This document shows, one piece after another, positions 1 to 13,352 of a stretch of 64,000 nt of DNA. The translations under genes and the position numbers were made by a program. Each line of letters begins with the position of its first letter. Position 1 is the first letter of the stretch. The DNA comes from Neodontobutis hainanensis (taxonomy: Eukaryota; Chordata; Actinopteri; Gobiiformes; Odontobutidae), in the NCBI GenBank assembly GCA_024349245.1, contig JALDNG010000104.1, forward strand, positions 783,501-847,500. Reading direction: 5' to 3'. Under the pieces are notes generated by a model, which saw only the letters and a program-made list of their open reading frames with translations, was not told where the DNA came from and searched no databases.

Positions 1-501
1 ATCATGGCTGTCATGGGTGTTACTATACTACTATATTGCTCAATTCCTGCTCCTGCTTCTTGCTTGTGCAAAGCAAGTATCATTTTGTGAGAACATGTGC
101 ACATTGAGAAAAAAGAAAACTGATAAAAGTGTGTTTTGACAGTAAAAATAGGTTAAATTTACAAATAACAAAATTTAAAAATCACAAAAAATGTTTACTT
201 ATCAATAAAAATTAAATAAAAATCATAGCTGCTGTTGCCAGCTACTGATAGATAAATATTTTACAGAACAGGTACATAAATATATTGTCAGTCCCTTTTG
301 TCTCTGCACTTGCAAACAACCTTACACTGTAAAGTCATTAATAATATGTAGGTCTTTACAGTAAACAAATGTATGGGTTAAAAAAAAAATCAATATATCA
401 ATGTGTGCTAGCATGAATTAGTACATAGCCCATGGCTGTGTCTAAATGCACTCCCTCGTGTCTAACCCCTCAATCACTACATAGTGTTGCACGGCAAAGA
501 A
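1..501. other. Intronic non-coding DNA
   Basis: AT-rich sequence with short A runs. I see no gene, recognisable repeat or hairpin of note. It would lie in intron 2 of the minus-strand phosphatase gene, as does everything up to 25074. Confidence 0.6.
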
Positions 502-778
502 CAGACATGTCCAAAGTCTGGCCCGGGGGCCAATCATGTGCCATGGTAAGATTTTATGTGGCCCTCAGCTTCTATGATCAAATGTATTGTTTATGTCTAC
601 AGCAACAAACAGGTTGAAATCTATCTAAAACCTGTTTAAATCCATCCAGAGCTTGTTCAAATCCAAGTAAAACCTGTTCAAATCCAAATGAAGCTCAAGT
701 CCAACTAAAGCCTGTTGAAATAAATAAAAAGAGAGCAAATAAATAAGCTCTCTTTTTTTAAAAGTTTGGACACCTCTG
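502..778. mobile_element. Short non-autonomous hAT-like element
   Basis: The left end reads cagacatgtccaaagtctgg and continues into a gcccgggggcc block. The right end, reverse-complemented, starts cagaggtgtccaaacttt. These imperfect terminal inverted repeats match the CAG-G-GTGTCCAAACT class of hAT ends common in fish. No convincing 8-bp target duplication survives (gcaaagaa against atatagag). The interior holds a small 21-bp tandem array (about 619-716) and an 11-bp-arm hairpin (726-736 with 747-757). There is no transposase. Confidence 0.6.
619..716 (-). repeat. Degenerate 21-bp minisatellite inside the hAT-like element
   Basis: About four to five units built on cctgttcaaatccaa with spacers of similar length, diverged by a few bases each. 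Read on the minus strand they give a repeating LDLNRF-like peptide, which is a by-product of the array and not evidence of a protein. Confidence 0.7.
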
Positions 779-2020
779 ATATAGAGGACTATATAGTGCA
801 ACAGTACATCATGAGGACTCACTATTGTATAAAGTTTACTGTAGTTCATGTTATTATCCAATGTAGACTGCAAATGCTATCTTTAATTCACAACTTACAT
901 ATTTGTTGAGATGTGCTTTCTATTAACTCTTCATGCTTTTAGATTTGAAACACTTGGATATGCGTTTCCACAACGAATCCTGTTACAGAGCGTAGCAAAC
1001 AGGATTACACAAGTCTCTCTTGTCCAATTAATTATCCATCCTTTTGGGGAAATAAACTCTCCTTATCTCCCTTTGGCATCGCAGCAGTACTTCTGTTAGA
1101 TCATTGGGGAGTTTTAAATGCAACTCTGGAGAATATCACAGCATGAACTAGGGAGTTCTCCAAACCAACCGATGTAGTCTAATCAAAAAGGATTGTCTCA
1201 CATCTAATTAAACTCTACAGACTCATTTGCAGAGTTCACATTAATCTCAGCTTTTGTAAGAAACAGACTAATTGGTTTGGAATTTGGATATAATTCTTTG
1301 ACCATATCTCCACCACAGCAAAGCTAAACCAGTCTCATTGAAATATTGGTATTTTGACTGTCCTGATACACGATGAAATACATAGCATATTGATACTCAA
1401 GTTTCATCTTATAGGATTTTTAAATTTAGCACCAGAACTGCCCTTTCCTTGGGGTAAAACGTTGGGGAGCTTGCTATTGGAGACCAGTTCAGCTCAGGTC
1501 CCAATGAAGTGCTACGTTTAGAAGAAAGGTTTTGGTTTGAAAGCTTTCTGGTTTTATGAATTTATTCAGTAACCAGTTGTTGCCAAACCATTTTTTTACT
1601 TGCACTTATTTGGGCATCTGTTTCAAGAATGTTGACCATACTTACATTACTGGTCATGAGACATGATGATCAATTTATCATTAATTGGCAATAAATAATA
1701 GCAATCTTCCATTGTTTTTACTTATTTTGAGATTTGCTTAGAACTAATGCAATGCAATAGTAGTATGCAATAAATATAAAATAGTGTGAAATATAGAATA
1801 TATAAGAGTGTTAGGAAATAGAAACAAAAAATACATAAAAATCAATAAAAGAACATACAGATGTAGTATGTAGCACAATATTTGGAGATCTTGCACTAGT
1901 TCTTATTAAAGAGTAATTTTGGTTCCAGTTCCTCTCTCTCTTACATATTCTATATCCCATATTATTTCTTTTAAAACACAAATATTTAATGTATTGCTGG
2001 TTTTTTGAAGCATTACATAT
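779..2020. other. Intronic non-coding DNA
   Basis: I see no repeat family, RNA gene or coding exon. Short chance open frames only. Confidence 0.55.
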
Positions 2021-2021
2021 A

Positions 2022-2041
2022 CTTTTTTTTTTTTTTTTTTT
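2022..2041. repeat. Poly-T tract
   Basis: About twenty T residues. It could be the reversed A-tail of a minus-strand retroposon whose body would be 2042 onward, but I find no polyadenylation signal or recognisable gene there, so it is annotated only as a homopolymer. Confidence 0.8.
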
Positions 2042-4615
2042 ACACTGGTTTGAGTGGAGCAATGCTGTGTCCAGTGCCTTTTCGATCGGGGGGCTCTCTT
2101 TCTTGGAAGACCATTTCTTTGAGGTCTTTGTTCTCCATGTGGGGCTTGGAAGCAAAGCCTAAGCAAACTCAGCCGATGGCAATTCTCAAGGTCAAAGCCT
2201 TTATGTTTGTTGCTTTACTTTGTTGGAATAAATAAAAAATATATTTAATGCAACCACCACCATCGCACTAACCAAGCCCCAAGCTCTGGCCCAAACATTG
2301 TAGCAGTGTGGGCGGTTCAATCAAAGTCATTTCACTTGTGTGCGTGGAAGTATAGCCCCCAGTTAAAGATAGCAGCGCATCCTCAAGTGGCAGGCCGTAC
2401 TTTCCTTGGCTCTGCCTTTGCCTCCGACAGCTGGTTCAGGAGTGTTGTGTCAGTTCATCTCAGTGTAAAGGCGCACCAAGGAAACACACAAAACCTCAAA
2501 ATCCATCTAGCTCTGAATGAGGAGCATCCCAGGAAACCACTAACACCTATGGGTGAGGCTGTGAGCATCAGGCGGACATTTCTCAGCTTCGTGACTGTAA
2601 CAGTGTCTGTGGAAAACACTGGAAGTGCTGGTAAATTGACAACAAGCAGCAAAACAAGACGGGAACTCAGTAATTGCCATGTTGTCAAAGAACTAAAAAT
2701 AGCGACAATGGGATTTAGGGGCTTGTCAGTAAAGTGGCAATCTCTTTTTTGCAAAAAAATAAACTATCAAGGCAAAAAAGCTGTAGTGTGTAATTACACT
2801 GAATTATTTATACTCCTTTTTTTGATCACTATGTCCTATTTGTAAGATGGCATTTCTATGACCAGAATCAATCGTATTAATTTGCTCAGAAATGAAAACA
2901 AAATTAACGAATGTTGCCTGTAAAGATAATGACAAGCTTTTTTATGAGGGGGTGCAGTATGTGCATAAAACGTATTGAATGAATGCGTTCCAACTCCATT
3001 ACAGCTACCTCTGATTTTTAATGACAGTTGCTAAATGGCTTATATACCAAAACGTTTTCAGCTTCTGGGTTTATCTCCACATTTTGCAGCCCATACAGAC
3101 TTACCTGTTTGAAGATTATCTACCAGCCAAAAATGAATCTGTAGGTGCCCTGACAACTATTGGTACCCAGACAGGTGTCTTTTTTTGTATGTCAAAAATG
3201 ATTTTTGGTCCTTATGAGATGTTTTTCAATACCACAAGAGGCCACAGTAGGCTTGAGGTGACACTGGACAGTACATCCATGGGTCTATGGTGTTCAGCGT
3301 ATTCTATTATAAATCAAGAACATAAGGAACTTGTAGCAAATGTAACATGGCAGCCTAGGTAGAATTAGAATGTTCATTGTTTCCTAATAACCACTAAACC
3401 AGGTAGGGCATGAATCTGACAAATAAAATAACCAATTTAAATAATAGTGTAGAAGGCTATAAATTATTGATAACAGTTGTGCTTTTTGACTTCCATGTAC
3501 CTTCCATTATCCTTAATCACTACCTGTTACTCACCTACCTGACGTAAAACGTGCATACATTATGTGGTATGCCTATAGTAAACAAAGTCATGTACACCTG
3601 AAAATAACTGCTGTTATCATAATAGACCAACAGTACAATTACTAATATAAAGGAAGGCTTATATTTAATGGCAGTAAGTGTATAGGCAAAGATCCACAAA
3701 AGGTCTCGAGTTCATATCCTAAAATAAATGTACAGATTTCATTGATTTCCTTTAGTGGTGACTTTACAGAGAGAAGTATTTGTATAATCGTAATCGTAGC
3801 ATGACTCAACGTGACTAACACCGGAAATGGCAGTAAAAAAAGAAAAAGAAAAAACCCTAAAGAAATTATAACAACTAATGATTAAAACGTTTTCAGATAA
3901 AAGCCTGGTTTTGACTGTAATTTATGTCCATTTAAAAGTCCATTTAAGAGCTACAAGTAAGAGCTGAAAGGTCACTAACTGGCGGTAGAAAGCCAACATT
4001 AAAGCAGCCACATTATGCCATTCCATTTCCTGAAGGACCTTTGAGTTTTAAAGTTCAGACACTTTTTTTCTTCATAAACACATTCTTTTTCCAATCCTGG
4101 TCTTATAGCTTCCAAATGTAAGGGGCATGTCAAACCACATTTAAGTTACATTTAAAGCCTTGTCATTATGAGTATGGATATAGATATATGGAGGTTAAGT
4201 AGCAGCAGCAGAGTAAACTTATTGAGTTTTGATCCAGTTCTAACTTATTTGAGGTCTGGTTCGATTGAAATGTGAACGTCACATGGACCACAGGCGTCTA
4301 ATTAAATCAAAAGTGTGTGTTAGAATAAACGAAAACACACGTTTGGTAAAGGCTCATGCAATCATTGTTTTGGTTCCGTCAAGAAACGCCACACTCTTCA
4401 CTGACAGTGTCATCTACTGTGTCTTTGCAGAAAAGCTCAGTCTGTTGTGTCATTTGGTCCACAGTGGAAAATGACATTGTCATCTCTGTGCTTTGCAGGG
4501 GATAACCAAACTAGATGGGTCTTTTTCTATTTTGGGCCGAGCTAAAGGAAGCGGATTACAAGTGTAAACACATCCTAAGTAGGAGATGTGCACTGGTAAT
4601 AACTGGATATTTACT
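2042..4615. other. Intronic non-coding DNA with two unrecognised open frames
   Basis: Holds the longest open frames of this part (2306-2845 and 3021-3362, both plus). Neither peptide has a domain, low-complexity pattern or splice context I recognise, and both look like chance frames. No repeats of note. Confidence 0.5.
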
Positions 4616-4857
4616 GTATTGATTCATTCCCACTGGGTTGGGGGCAGCTGGAGCCTATGATAGCTGTTTTTAACGCAGGGCTAACACTACAGACATACAC
4701 TGATAAACAAACATTCCTTTTTATTCAGTATGGGCAATTTAGAGTCACTATTTCACCTGCACATGCATGACTTTGGAAGGTGGACGGAAGCCTAGAGCAT
4801 TAGTGCCCAGAGAGAGCCCATGGGAAGAACATGTAGAGTCCACATATAAATCATTCA
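4616..4857 (-). repeat. Strongly decayed tRNA-headed SINE-like repeat
   Basis: Retains the landmarks of the better copy at 56811-57152 in the same order: ctggagcctat, cagggctaacac, tagagtcac, cacatgcatgactttgg, and a late gggaagaacatg block. The tRNA-like head is no longer visible. Confidence 0.55.
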
Positions 4858-7609
4858 ATCACCTTACTGCTGTTGCCTTTTATACAAATATACAACATAC
4901 TAATCTATTTTCCACAATAAGATACAACACCTTGGAATGAATGTACTTTTCTCCAACTGGATGGATGTGTGCACATTTTAGGTGAAGCTTTCATCGTGTT
5001 AGGGTATGTTTTTTTTGTAATTCTATCGTGAATCCAAACATCCAGTGAAGTGGATTATGACAAAGATTACAATTCCCTAATTTCATAAACTTAAAAGCGT
5101 ATTTGAAGAGCTACATGTGCATAAATATCTGTATGTTTTTAGTCGCCATTTGCCGAAATCATGTTGTTCATGAAGACTTCGGAATTGTTGACAGCTAATT
5201 CTGTTTTGTCTATAGAATACATACTGTAGTCCACTTAACTTCCATTACCAGTATGTGCATATTTGTTATGCTAATGTACATGTGAACTGAGACTGTAGTA
5301 AACTTTAATCAAATCAAAAACTAGCAGAAAAATGACTCTTTTAACTACTTGTGTAGCAGAATATTGTTCCCACTAGGAGAAATAGACTATTCTCTTTAAG
5401 CAACAATAACATTAAAAAACATGAGACATGTGAGAGGATAGGGTGATGCCACATGCACCCTCAACGACATACTTTATTCTAATGGCTGGATCAGAGGAAA
5501 CAACAAGACAAGACAAGTAAAAATAGAACTTGAGGAAAAAGCTCACTGCTGAGTGAGCACCATAGCATTGTCTTTAATTAAAACCAAAGTCATCCAAACA
5601 AAAGGTGATCATGAACCATCAGAATGTCCATATCATACAATTGCTTGTGATTTTTCATATGGACCAAATACAAACTAATTATAGTATTTTGCACATGTTT
5701 GCAGATTCAGACAGAAAAACAAAGAGATGTCTCTGACTCGACTGTATCAAAATTAATTAAACAGCAAGCAACTTGGCTATTTACTCCAATAAATCATTCC
5801 TACGGTCAGTGTGAAGGCTCTGTGTTGTTTAAAAGTGGGAGACAATTAAAATGGAGGATGCCAATCTGGTTTACCTTCACTGGTACTCTCATTTTAGTGT
5901 TGAAACAGGGATTATATTAAAGGTTTTACTCATGCATCACCAAACAGCTTATTGTAACAAGAATCATCTGTGAAAAAAATGAGACCTTATGACGTCATCT
6001 TTGATTTATATTTAAGGATTTTAATGGAAGAGAATGATCAACCCACAATATCATATCCTGACAACAAAGAAATCATTTTTTTAGAAACTGAAGACTGGAA
6101 TTGGATACTATGTGTCTGGTTTCTAACAGCAGCTGACAAACTGTGCAGGAATAAACTTAGTCATGTGACATTATAGCAAAAACAAAAGCATGGTGTTTGT
6201 GCAAACTCTTTGTCAAGTCGTATATGAAAGACAAGACACAGTGTGGAGTTGAACTTTACTCCTGTGACAAACATAAATATACTTAGTATGTCTCCACATA
6301 CAGCAGTCACACAAGCTCTCTATGAAATGAGAACAGCACATAAGATGGCTACACACATTATAAACGAACAAAAAAATTAGCTGTCCAAATAAAATGTACA
6401 AAACCTTATATTAACATATCAACTAGCATCAAAATACATAAATTTCTTATAAAAACATGGTATTATTATCATGTGTTTGTGATTTGGTGAATGCACTAAA
6501 ACTTACCCTCTGCAGCTTACAACGCGCCACTGAGAGGGGAAGTCATGCTACCAAAATAAAACACCCGGGAGCAGCATGCACTTCCGGATTTTCAAAAGAA
6601 AAAGCCAAAATGATAAAAAAAATACAAATAAATATACTGAGAACTAAAATACAACCCTAGAAATGAAACCAAATAGTAATAAGTTAATTGTTAACTCCAT
6701 TATACATGTTTTTGTCAGCTTTAAACACTCCAACTAGGTTAGCAACCAAGCCATATTTGCTAAAACTGTGTACTTTGTGTAACACTACAAGCCTTTATAT
6801 GGTAAACACAACTGGTTATTGTGCTACACCACTCAAGGCTGAACTTTTCATCTCAAAGTTTTTTTTCTTTTGTTTATTTCTCCTTGACCATGGACGTGAC
6901 AGCTCACCCAGGTCAAAGGTCAGGACATGTTTAATCACACATTTTATTGTGCTAACAGCACAATTATACAGCACTAACCTCGCGATTCAGTAATTCAAAA
7001 CAGAGATATAAATTACTACATTTCATTGTCCATGTGTGTAAACCTCATATTCTAAAATGTGGTCTTAACCATACTGCTCTCATATGAATGTTGGAAGAGA
7101 CAAGGTCAAAAAGAAAAGAAATCTCTGAGTTATTCAACTAAACCATAAGACATTGAGTTCATAGGCCACTTACATCATAAAATCCAGATGTTTTAATCAC
7201 TCCATAGGGAGTCTTCATAGGGCAATAAAGATGAAGATTTTAATGCTTTAAAGACATAGTGTTAAGCAACAAACCAAACAATTTAGCATATTTAGCATAG
7301 GTATGCATATTTTTAAGAAAAACCTGATGTCCAAAACAGAAGGAAGCCAAGGTTTTGTGTTTCATGGTTTATAGGACATTGGAAAAGGAGTGTGAAATCT
7401 AGAGAAAATGCCAAGAACCAAGAATATTTTGGAATAAACAGCTCAAAATCCTAATGGGATTAGATATTGTTTAATAGGTTGGTCCGATCCAATACACATG
7501 CCACAATAATAAAACCAATTGAAGCTTTATAAAAACAAGCATTAACAATATTAGACAAAATAAAAAAAAACATACAGCTATTACCACAGCAATTTACTGA
7601 ACAAATATG
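4858..7609. other. Intronic non-coding DNA
   Basis: AT-rich. I see no exon, RNA gene or repeat I can name. Confidence 0.5.
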
Positions 7610-8092
7610 AACTACTGATCTCAACTACTTAATCTCATTAGAAACAAAAACATCTGCTTAGTCTAGAAGAAAGTCCAGATCTAGTGCCAGAGAAAAACTA
7701 CATTTGGACAGGCTGTCTTCTCCTTAAGAGCATCTCAGCGATGGAACTCAATGCCAGAACCGATACAAGAGTCTGCATCATACTATACGTTTAAGAAGAA
7801 TGCTAAACAATGGCCTGTTGAGACCCAGATTTGTGGGCACTGATGCACTTGCTTACATGATTAATTATTATTGTATATGAACTATATTTGTTGTTAACTG
7901 TACATTTACTGTACATTGTGTAATATTATTATGTGATTTTATGCTGTTTGTAATAATTTTTTCAGTTGCCTTTTTATAACTGGCAAAAGGACTACTAAAA
8001 AAATGAGCCTAATTCTGCTAACTTGCGTACATTTACATTGTTTAATGCTGAACTGTTTAGTGTCCCTTTTCAAATAAATAATAAATAAATTA
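7610..8092 (+). mobile_element. 3' end of a non-LTR retrotransposon (LINE)
   Basis: A frame open to the tga stop at 7841-7843 contains the residues SQRWNSMPEPIQ and a C-terminal FKKNAKQW, ending in CGH. This W-N-S-x-P then FK---K-W pattern is what the last residues of many fish LINE ORF2 proteins look like. The downstream 3' UTR has tgcctttttataactggc, gtgtcccttttcaaataaat and a short AATAAATAAA-type tail, as these LINEs do. The copy is 5' truncated and diverged. The clade is not resolved from this fragment. Confidence 0.6.
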
Positions 8093-11000
8093 AAATAGGA
8101 TCCATTGTGGTCCATATGTTTTATGTAAATCTAATGTCCACCTAGCTCTCATTCAGTTAACAACCTGAATCAAAATTGCTTTTAGTCTACTTAGTTTACT
8201 CACACTGGTAAAAATAATCTGTGTTACGTTTGTCTCTGATGCTTGATAATCCCCTAATGCTAACATCTACGTATACTGATAACTTTGAATGCCAATGGGG
8301 CATGGTAGCGGCAAATGTGTCACAACTGGATCAAACAGTACAAAGCTGACCTCAGGTGTTAAAAGTCTTACAAGACAGTTTCCATCTGATGCAACTTGTT
8401 TTGTTTTGACATATGTTCCGTTACGGCCTAAATTAATAATCTATTTCAAACATGAGCTACTCCTACTCAAGTTTCATTTGCTCCAAGAACATTGAGCTCT
8501 AGAAACAGTTTAATTAAAGTCAGTGTTGAGCTCCCAGCTCCTAAAATGGCAGCATCTCAAGAGGCTCATCCAATCATATGTAATGTGACAGTAAGAGTGT
8601 TACCATTGTTATAACAGACTTTCACAGTTCATTAAACACTGTTGTATGTCAAAGCAGAAGTTGTTACTTTACCATTCAGCACATTTGTTGTGGCTGATTG
8701 AATTTCAGTAGAAAACACACTGTGACTCAAACACTGGGCGACAGAGCGTGAGAAAGCACTCTTTGGTTGGAATCAAGCAAATGTATTAAATTCATAAACT
8801 CCTCCAACACTGTAGTCCGACTGAAATATAAAGTGACAGCATGGAATTGATTAGCACTTAGCACTTATTACGAACGTTCTCAAGAATCAAGTCTAATGTG
8901 GAGGAAGAAAGTTGGAACAATACATCCATTAACGCGCTCTGTGGGTTGCCCAATCAACACATTATTAGGTCTACTTATACCAGCGCTCTGTTAATTGCCG
9001 CAAGCAGGAAAAGTCACCTCTTGAGACCTTTGCTGAATCTGTATGAGTGCTTTGCGAGTGTCCCTTTTTTTAAAATCTTAGATGCCGCTTTTTACAGAGT
9101 CTAAAAAGTTCTTCTGAAGAGTTTGAACTTTAGTCTCGACAGCATATTCCCTTGTTTTCGCCCTTTTCCCTCCATCACAGAGCTCCGAAGGTTTTGATCT
9201 GGCTGGAAAATATCACTTATTGTACATTATTTAAACGGTCATTAGTCTCTCACACTCTCTTACTTCATCCGCAGGGCCCTGGGCTTTCTTTATCACATCG
9301 GTTATCATCCCATTATATGCAAATGACTCTTCCTAAGTATAGAACCCATCATATATAAAATATCAATTACCCTGACAGTAAAAGCTTTGCAGTAACGGAT
9401 AAGGATATAAACCCTGAGGAAAGGCTGCCAGCGCCGGAGAGGGACCAGCAGAAAATGGTGAAGGATGGACAAGATAGAAGACAGAAAAAATGATCCAATT
9501 GGATTTTATTCCTAAATCAACAGTGTGCCAACATGCCAATATAAATGACAAAATATATAAAAACACACAAACTAGTCTTCTTCTCTTTCTTTTTGGGACA
9601 AATAGAAGGTGCATAAAGGTGTGTAAGGCTGGAGAAGCTAGAACAGATTAGGGCAAGACAACTGAGACACTCAAAACAATCAAAAGAATTTTATAATCAA
9701 TTCAAAGTGCAATGGGAGTCAATGAAGAGTGCTACTTTAGCTTCGGGCAGCAGTTCAAAGGTGTGTGGCAGCATTCTGAAGTAGCTTCAGATGTGTACGT
9801 GAAGTTTGACCAACTCAAATACAAAGTGCAACCATAAGTTGGGAAAGTACACCATGTAAAAGTGGCACACATGCAAAATATAGACCCTTCTCACCTGACA
9901 TAATTTGGTCACACAATTGTGGAATTGCAATAAATCCATCACTGTGTAGCACGTCCTGTTGAAACGCTCAGTAACAGAACCAAAATGGACTCAATTTAGC
10001 TCGAAGGTCTCCACATAAATGTCTGTCTATTTACACTTTTGTAATAAATGCAGTTTTTTTTCCAATCTGATAAAAACGCCACCACTGTAAGTGTGTCTCT
10101 TCTAAGCTGTGTGTATACGTTGTACTTTAAAGGACTTACAGTATGATGTTAGTATAAATGTGTAAGTTTATGAGAAGTCTATTTAGAGTTGTGTTTGAAG
10201 AAAAAAGTCACTGCGAGAGCACCGGCTGCTAATACCAGGAATTATAAGCTCAAGCAAACATTGGAGGGCATAAGCAAAGCCAATAAATAATGCAAATCCA
10301 CTGGCAAATTGTTTCATGGAGTGGGGAGAGCTTAACGGAGGGCTCTACAATTGACCCTCTTGTTTGCATAGGACTCAAGAGCCACAGTGGTACACGTGGG
10401 AGTGAACCAGGAGACAAGTAAAAAGCAGAACTGCGCTAAAACACTATTTGGAAAGTTGTTAGCAGAGATGATTCATTGTACAATTCAAACAACATTAAAG
10501 TTTTCATACCTACATATACATGACTGTAAAATCCAAACGCTACCTGTTTCCATATGATAGAAAAGGGAATTTAAAATGCAGCTGGAAAAAAAGGCTATTT
10601 TCTTTGTAAAGACTAAATTCTAAAAACAAAATGTTGACTGGATAGGTTTCTACTGCTGAATGCCTGGAATGATATGTGGCATAAAATGGTAAGCTGGCTT
10701 ATTTTGATTAAAGAAACACTTTGTTAAGACATGTATATTTCTCTAAACCAGATGTTTTTAGTTACCTGAGGATAAACTAATGAGAAGGCTCTAAGATGTT
10801 TGTGCTTTAGTTAGTTTGATTTGTAAAGCCTGGGACTCACAGACAACAGGTTCTGTATCCAGTAGAATGAGTTGTATTGTTCTGTTTGTACCTTTAATCT
10901 GGGGATCAGTCTGCAGTCGTCTGTTTGTATTGTTTTGAGTGTCTTGTAAACCCATGCAGGCTGAGCAATGACGTCCATGACACTTTAATGAATTAAATCA

Positions 11001-12164
11001 AATCAAATATACAAAATGTTTTCATACTAGTTTGTTTGTTTTAATCGTAAAAACAAACATGAATGTGTGCTATCAAAAGGTTGCAAATGTTAGTTTTCAT
11101 TTTATATAAACCTTTCCACAAACAAAGACAAACCCAAAAGCAGTGGAACTCCTTCACTTCTAACTCAAGTTTAAAAGCTAATGTGGTGATTATCATAAAA
11201 TGGAACAAGATTACTAAAACCATTGGCCTTCATGTGTTTCTGCATGGCTCTGAAGCTCTGTGTGTGTGCTACATTTCCCTAATGTAGATTTTGCTGCTTT
11301 ATTGCATGAGTTGTGCTACTTTTGTCAGGCCGATCTGGGTTTTTTGATGAGGTAGTACAGGTCATGAAAGAACTATTGCTCCTCCGTGCTCTGTTTTTAG
11401 TGTTCTGTCCTTAACATGCCATGACTTACAGCTTGTACTGGTATAGCCTTGATGCTGGTGTATTTATGAAGCAGACAAATATCATTAATGTTCTCTACAC
11501 ACTCACTGACAGCACACATGTAGTCAGTAGTCATTTTGATGCTGCCATTTGCTGCTTTTAATGCTAACGCCCTATGCCAAAAAAATAAATTGAAAATAAA
11601 AATATAAATTTGCTATAATGCTACCATGCTTAACTTCGACTAACAACATGCACACAAGGCTCATTACCTACACCTTAAAATTAATCTACATTTGGGGCTA
11701 GAAACAAGCAGACAGTGAGTGTTAATGTTGTCATAAACACTGAGATGAAAACAGATTATCACATAACCTTGTAGGTAAATAATGGCAAGCAGAATCCAAG
11801 GAAATCTGCGCTATAGTGCTTAAATAGCTTTATATTACATTAATGTTACATCCTAGCATGTTAAGTCATAAACATAATTTATTGTGATCTCCTAAAAGCC
11901 CCAACTAATGCTAGCGCCAATATCATTTTTATTAACCTTATACAAATTGAATGAGGATGTTAAAAGTAACAATAAAAGTGGACATTGCCTATTGTATTAC
12001 ATTCAGTGAAATGTGTTTTAAATGAATGTTTTTGTAATATAGTAAATCCAAATATAAATCAAGACACAGTTATTGAAAAATGCATCAAAGTTGCGGAGAA
12101 TATGCTTGTCATTTAAAAAGTTTTCTCACAAACAAAGTTTTGACCATAACAATAAACACAGGGT
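8093..12164. other. Intronic non-coding DNA
   Basis: Four kilobases without a supportable gene or named repeat. Some less AT-rich patches (about 9150-9480 and 10200-10420) could be conserved non-coding DNA, but nothing in them is diagnostic. Confidence 0.45.
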
Positions 12165-12800
12165 TTGGTGAGAAGAAGCTGCCACCCAACTGTCAGGCTC
12201 AAGGGAGTGAGCCCTGTCACTGATAAAATATCTCCACCTCCCCCTCTAATGACAGCAGAGGCTCTGCTCCAGCCTGTGTTTACCGCCTTGTCATTAGCGC
12301 CATGGTAATTGTGGAGGGAGGGTGACATTATTATCATACCTCCTGCTGAGATAGCGTAATCCCCTGTAGATGAGAAGACAAAATGGGCACCTTAATTTAA
12401 ATTGCCAAGCCATGCCTATAATTGAACATGACATGGCGTTGCGTGCAAAAATAAAAAGAATGGGCTGAGCTCGCAATTAGGAGATGTCAAAGTTGAGAGG
12501 GATCTGTCAAAAGTGCACACATATATAGTGTTCGATGTACTCTTTCTTAAAAAGTTTATGTTTAATGAGCGGATTCGCCTATTCCAGACACATAATGTTG
12601 TGGACCATTGAAAAGTCCTGGCTATTGAATAAACTAATTACCATGGTCAGCCTCGGTCCAACAAAGGGAAAAGGGAATTGGATAAAACCCCTCATAATCA
12701 TATCTTTCTAACTGCATAATGGGCCAATCAAAGCTCTCTAAGTGTAATTTCTATACCATCACAACCATGGTGTGGTATAGAGTTGTAAAGACTCCAAAAT
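12165..12800. promoter_or_regulatory. Candidate conserved non-coding element (enhancer-like)
   Basis: Repeat-poor block, less AT-rich than its neighbours. It contains a forkhead-like tgtttac, several homeodomain-type words (cattagcgcc, ggtaattg, ctaattacc), a TCF/Sox-like aacaaaggg and tcaaag. It has no sustained open frame. The call rests on base composition and motif density only. Conservation was not tested. Confidence 0.28.
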
Positions 12801-13125
12801 TAATTTTCCCTATCTTTGTTCTGGAATTCTGGCATTTTGGCTTTTTTGTTGGAGACAGTCAACACAGCAATTTATATTTCAAAATCTGACAATACTTCCA
12901 TAGATTTGTCTTTAATAGCAGCAGTTGATACATTCAAGGTAAGGTTTTTGGAGTGGTTATCTGCAAATAGATGGTAACATTGGCACCAAAGGGTATAATC
13001 TTGGTGTCAAAGGGGAGGAGGTAGCAGTCATACTATTTCCAGGAAAAGGACAAGCTACCAGACATAACTATCTTGTCGAGAGAAGTATAAACTGTCAGTG
13101 TGACTATCAACTAGTGACTAGGAGT
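12801..13125. other. Intronic non-coding DNA
   Basis: Nothing recognised beyond a short diverged direct repeat around 12980-13012 (ggcaccaaaggg and ggtgtcaaaggg). Confidence 0.5.
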
Positions 13126-13352
13126 TCCTTTAATTTATCTTTTTCTATTAAATCCTATTAGGGGTTGTGAGGGGCTGGAGCCTATCCCTATCCCAGTTGG
13201 TTTGGTCCTGAGATGGGGTGGACCCTGGAAAATGGCCTGTTAGTTGCAAGGCTAATACTTAGAGACATACAGTCCACCATTACTTTTCATTCACTACATA
13301 GTTTAGACTGACCAATTCTCATATGTGCATACATTTGTACAGTGGGAGGAAG
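13126..13352 (-). repeat. Partial SINE-like repeat (tail half)
   Basis: Carries the landmarks attaggggttgtgagggg, ggctggagcctatccc, tgttagttgcaaggctaa and cttagagacatac of the family, then breaks off after cagtgggaggaag into an A-run. The tRNA-like head is missing. Confidence 0.65.

Noticed and set aside
619..716. LDLNRF repeat peptide on the minus strand
   Set aside because: It is a translation artefact of a 21-bp minisatellite inside a transposon.
11348..11355. tgaggtag word like the let-7 seed
   Set aside because: The following bases do not match let-7 and no fold-back partner is present nearby.
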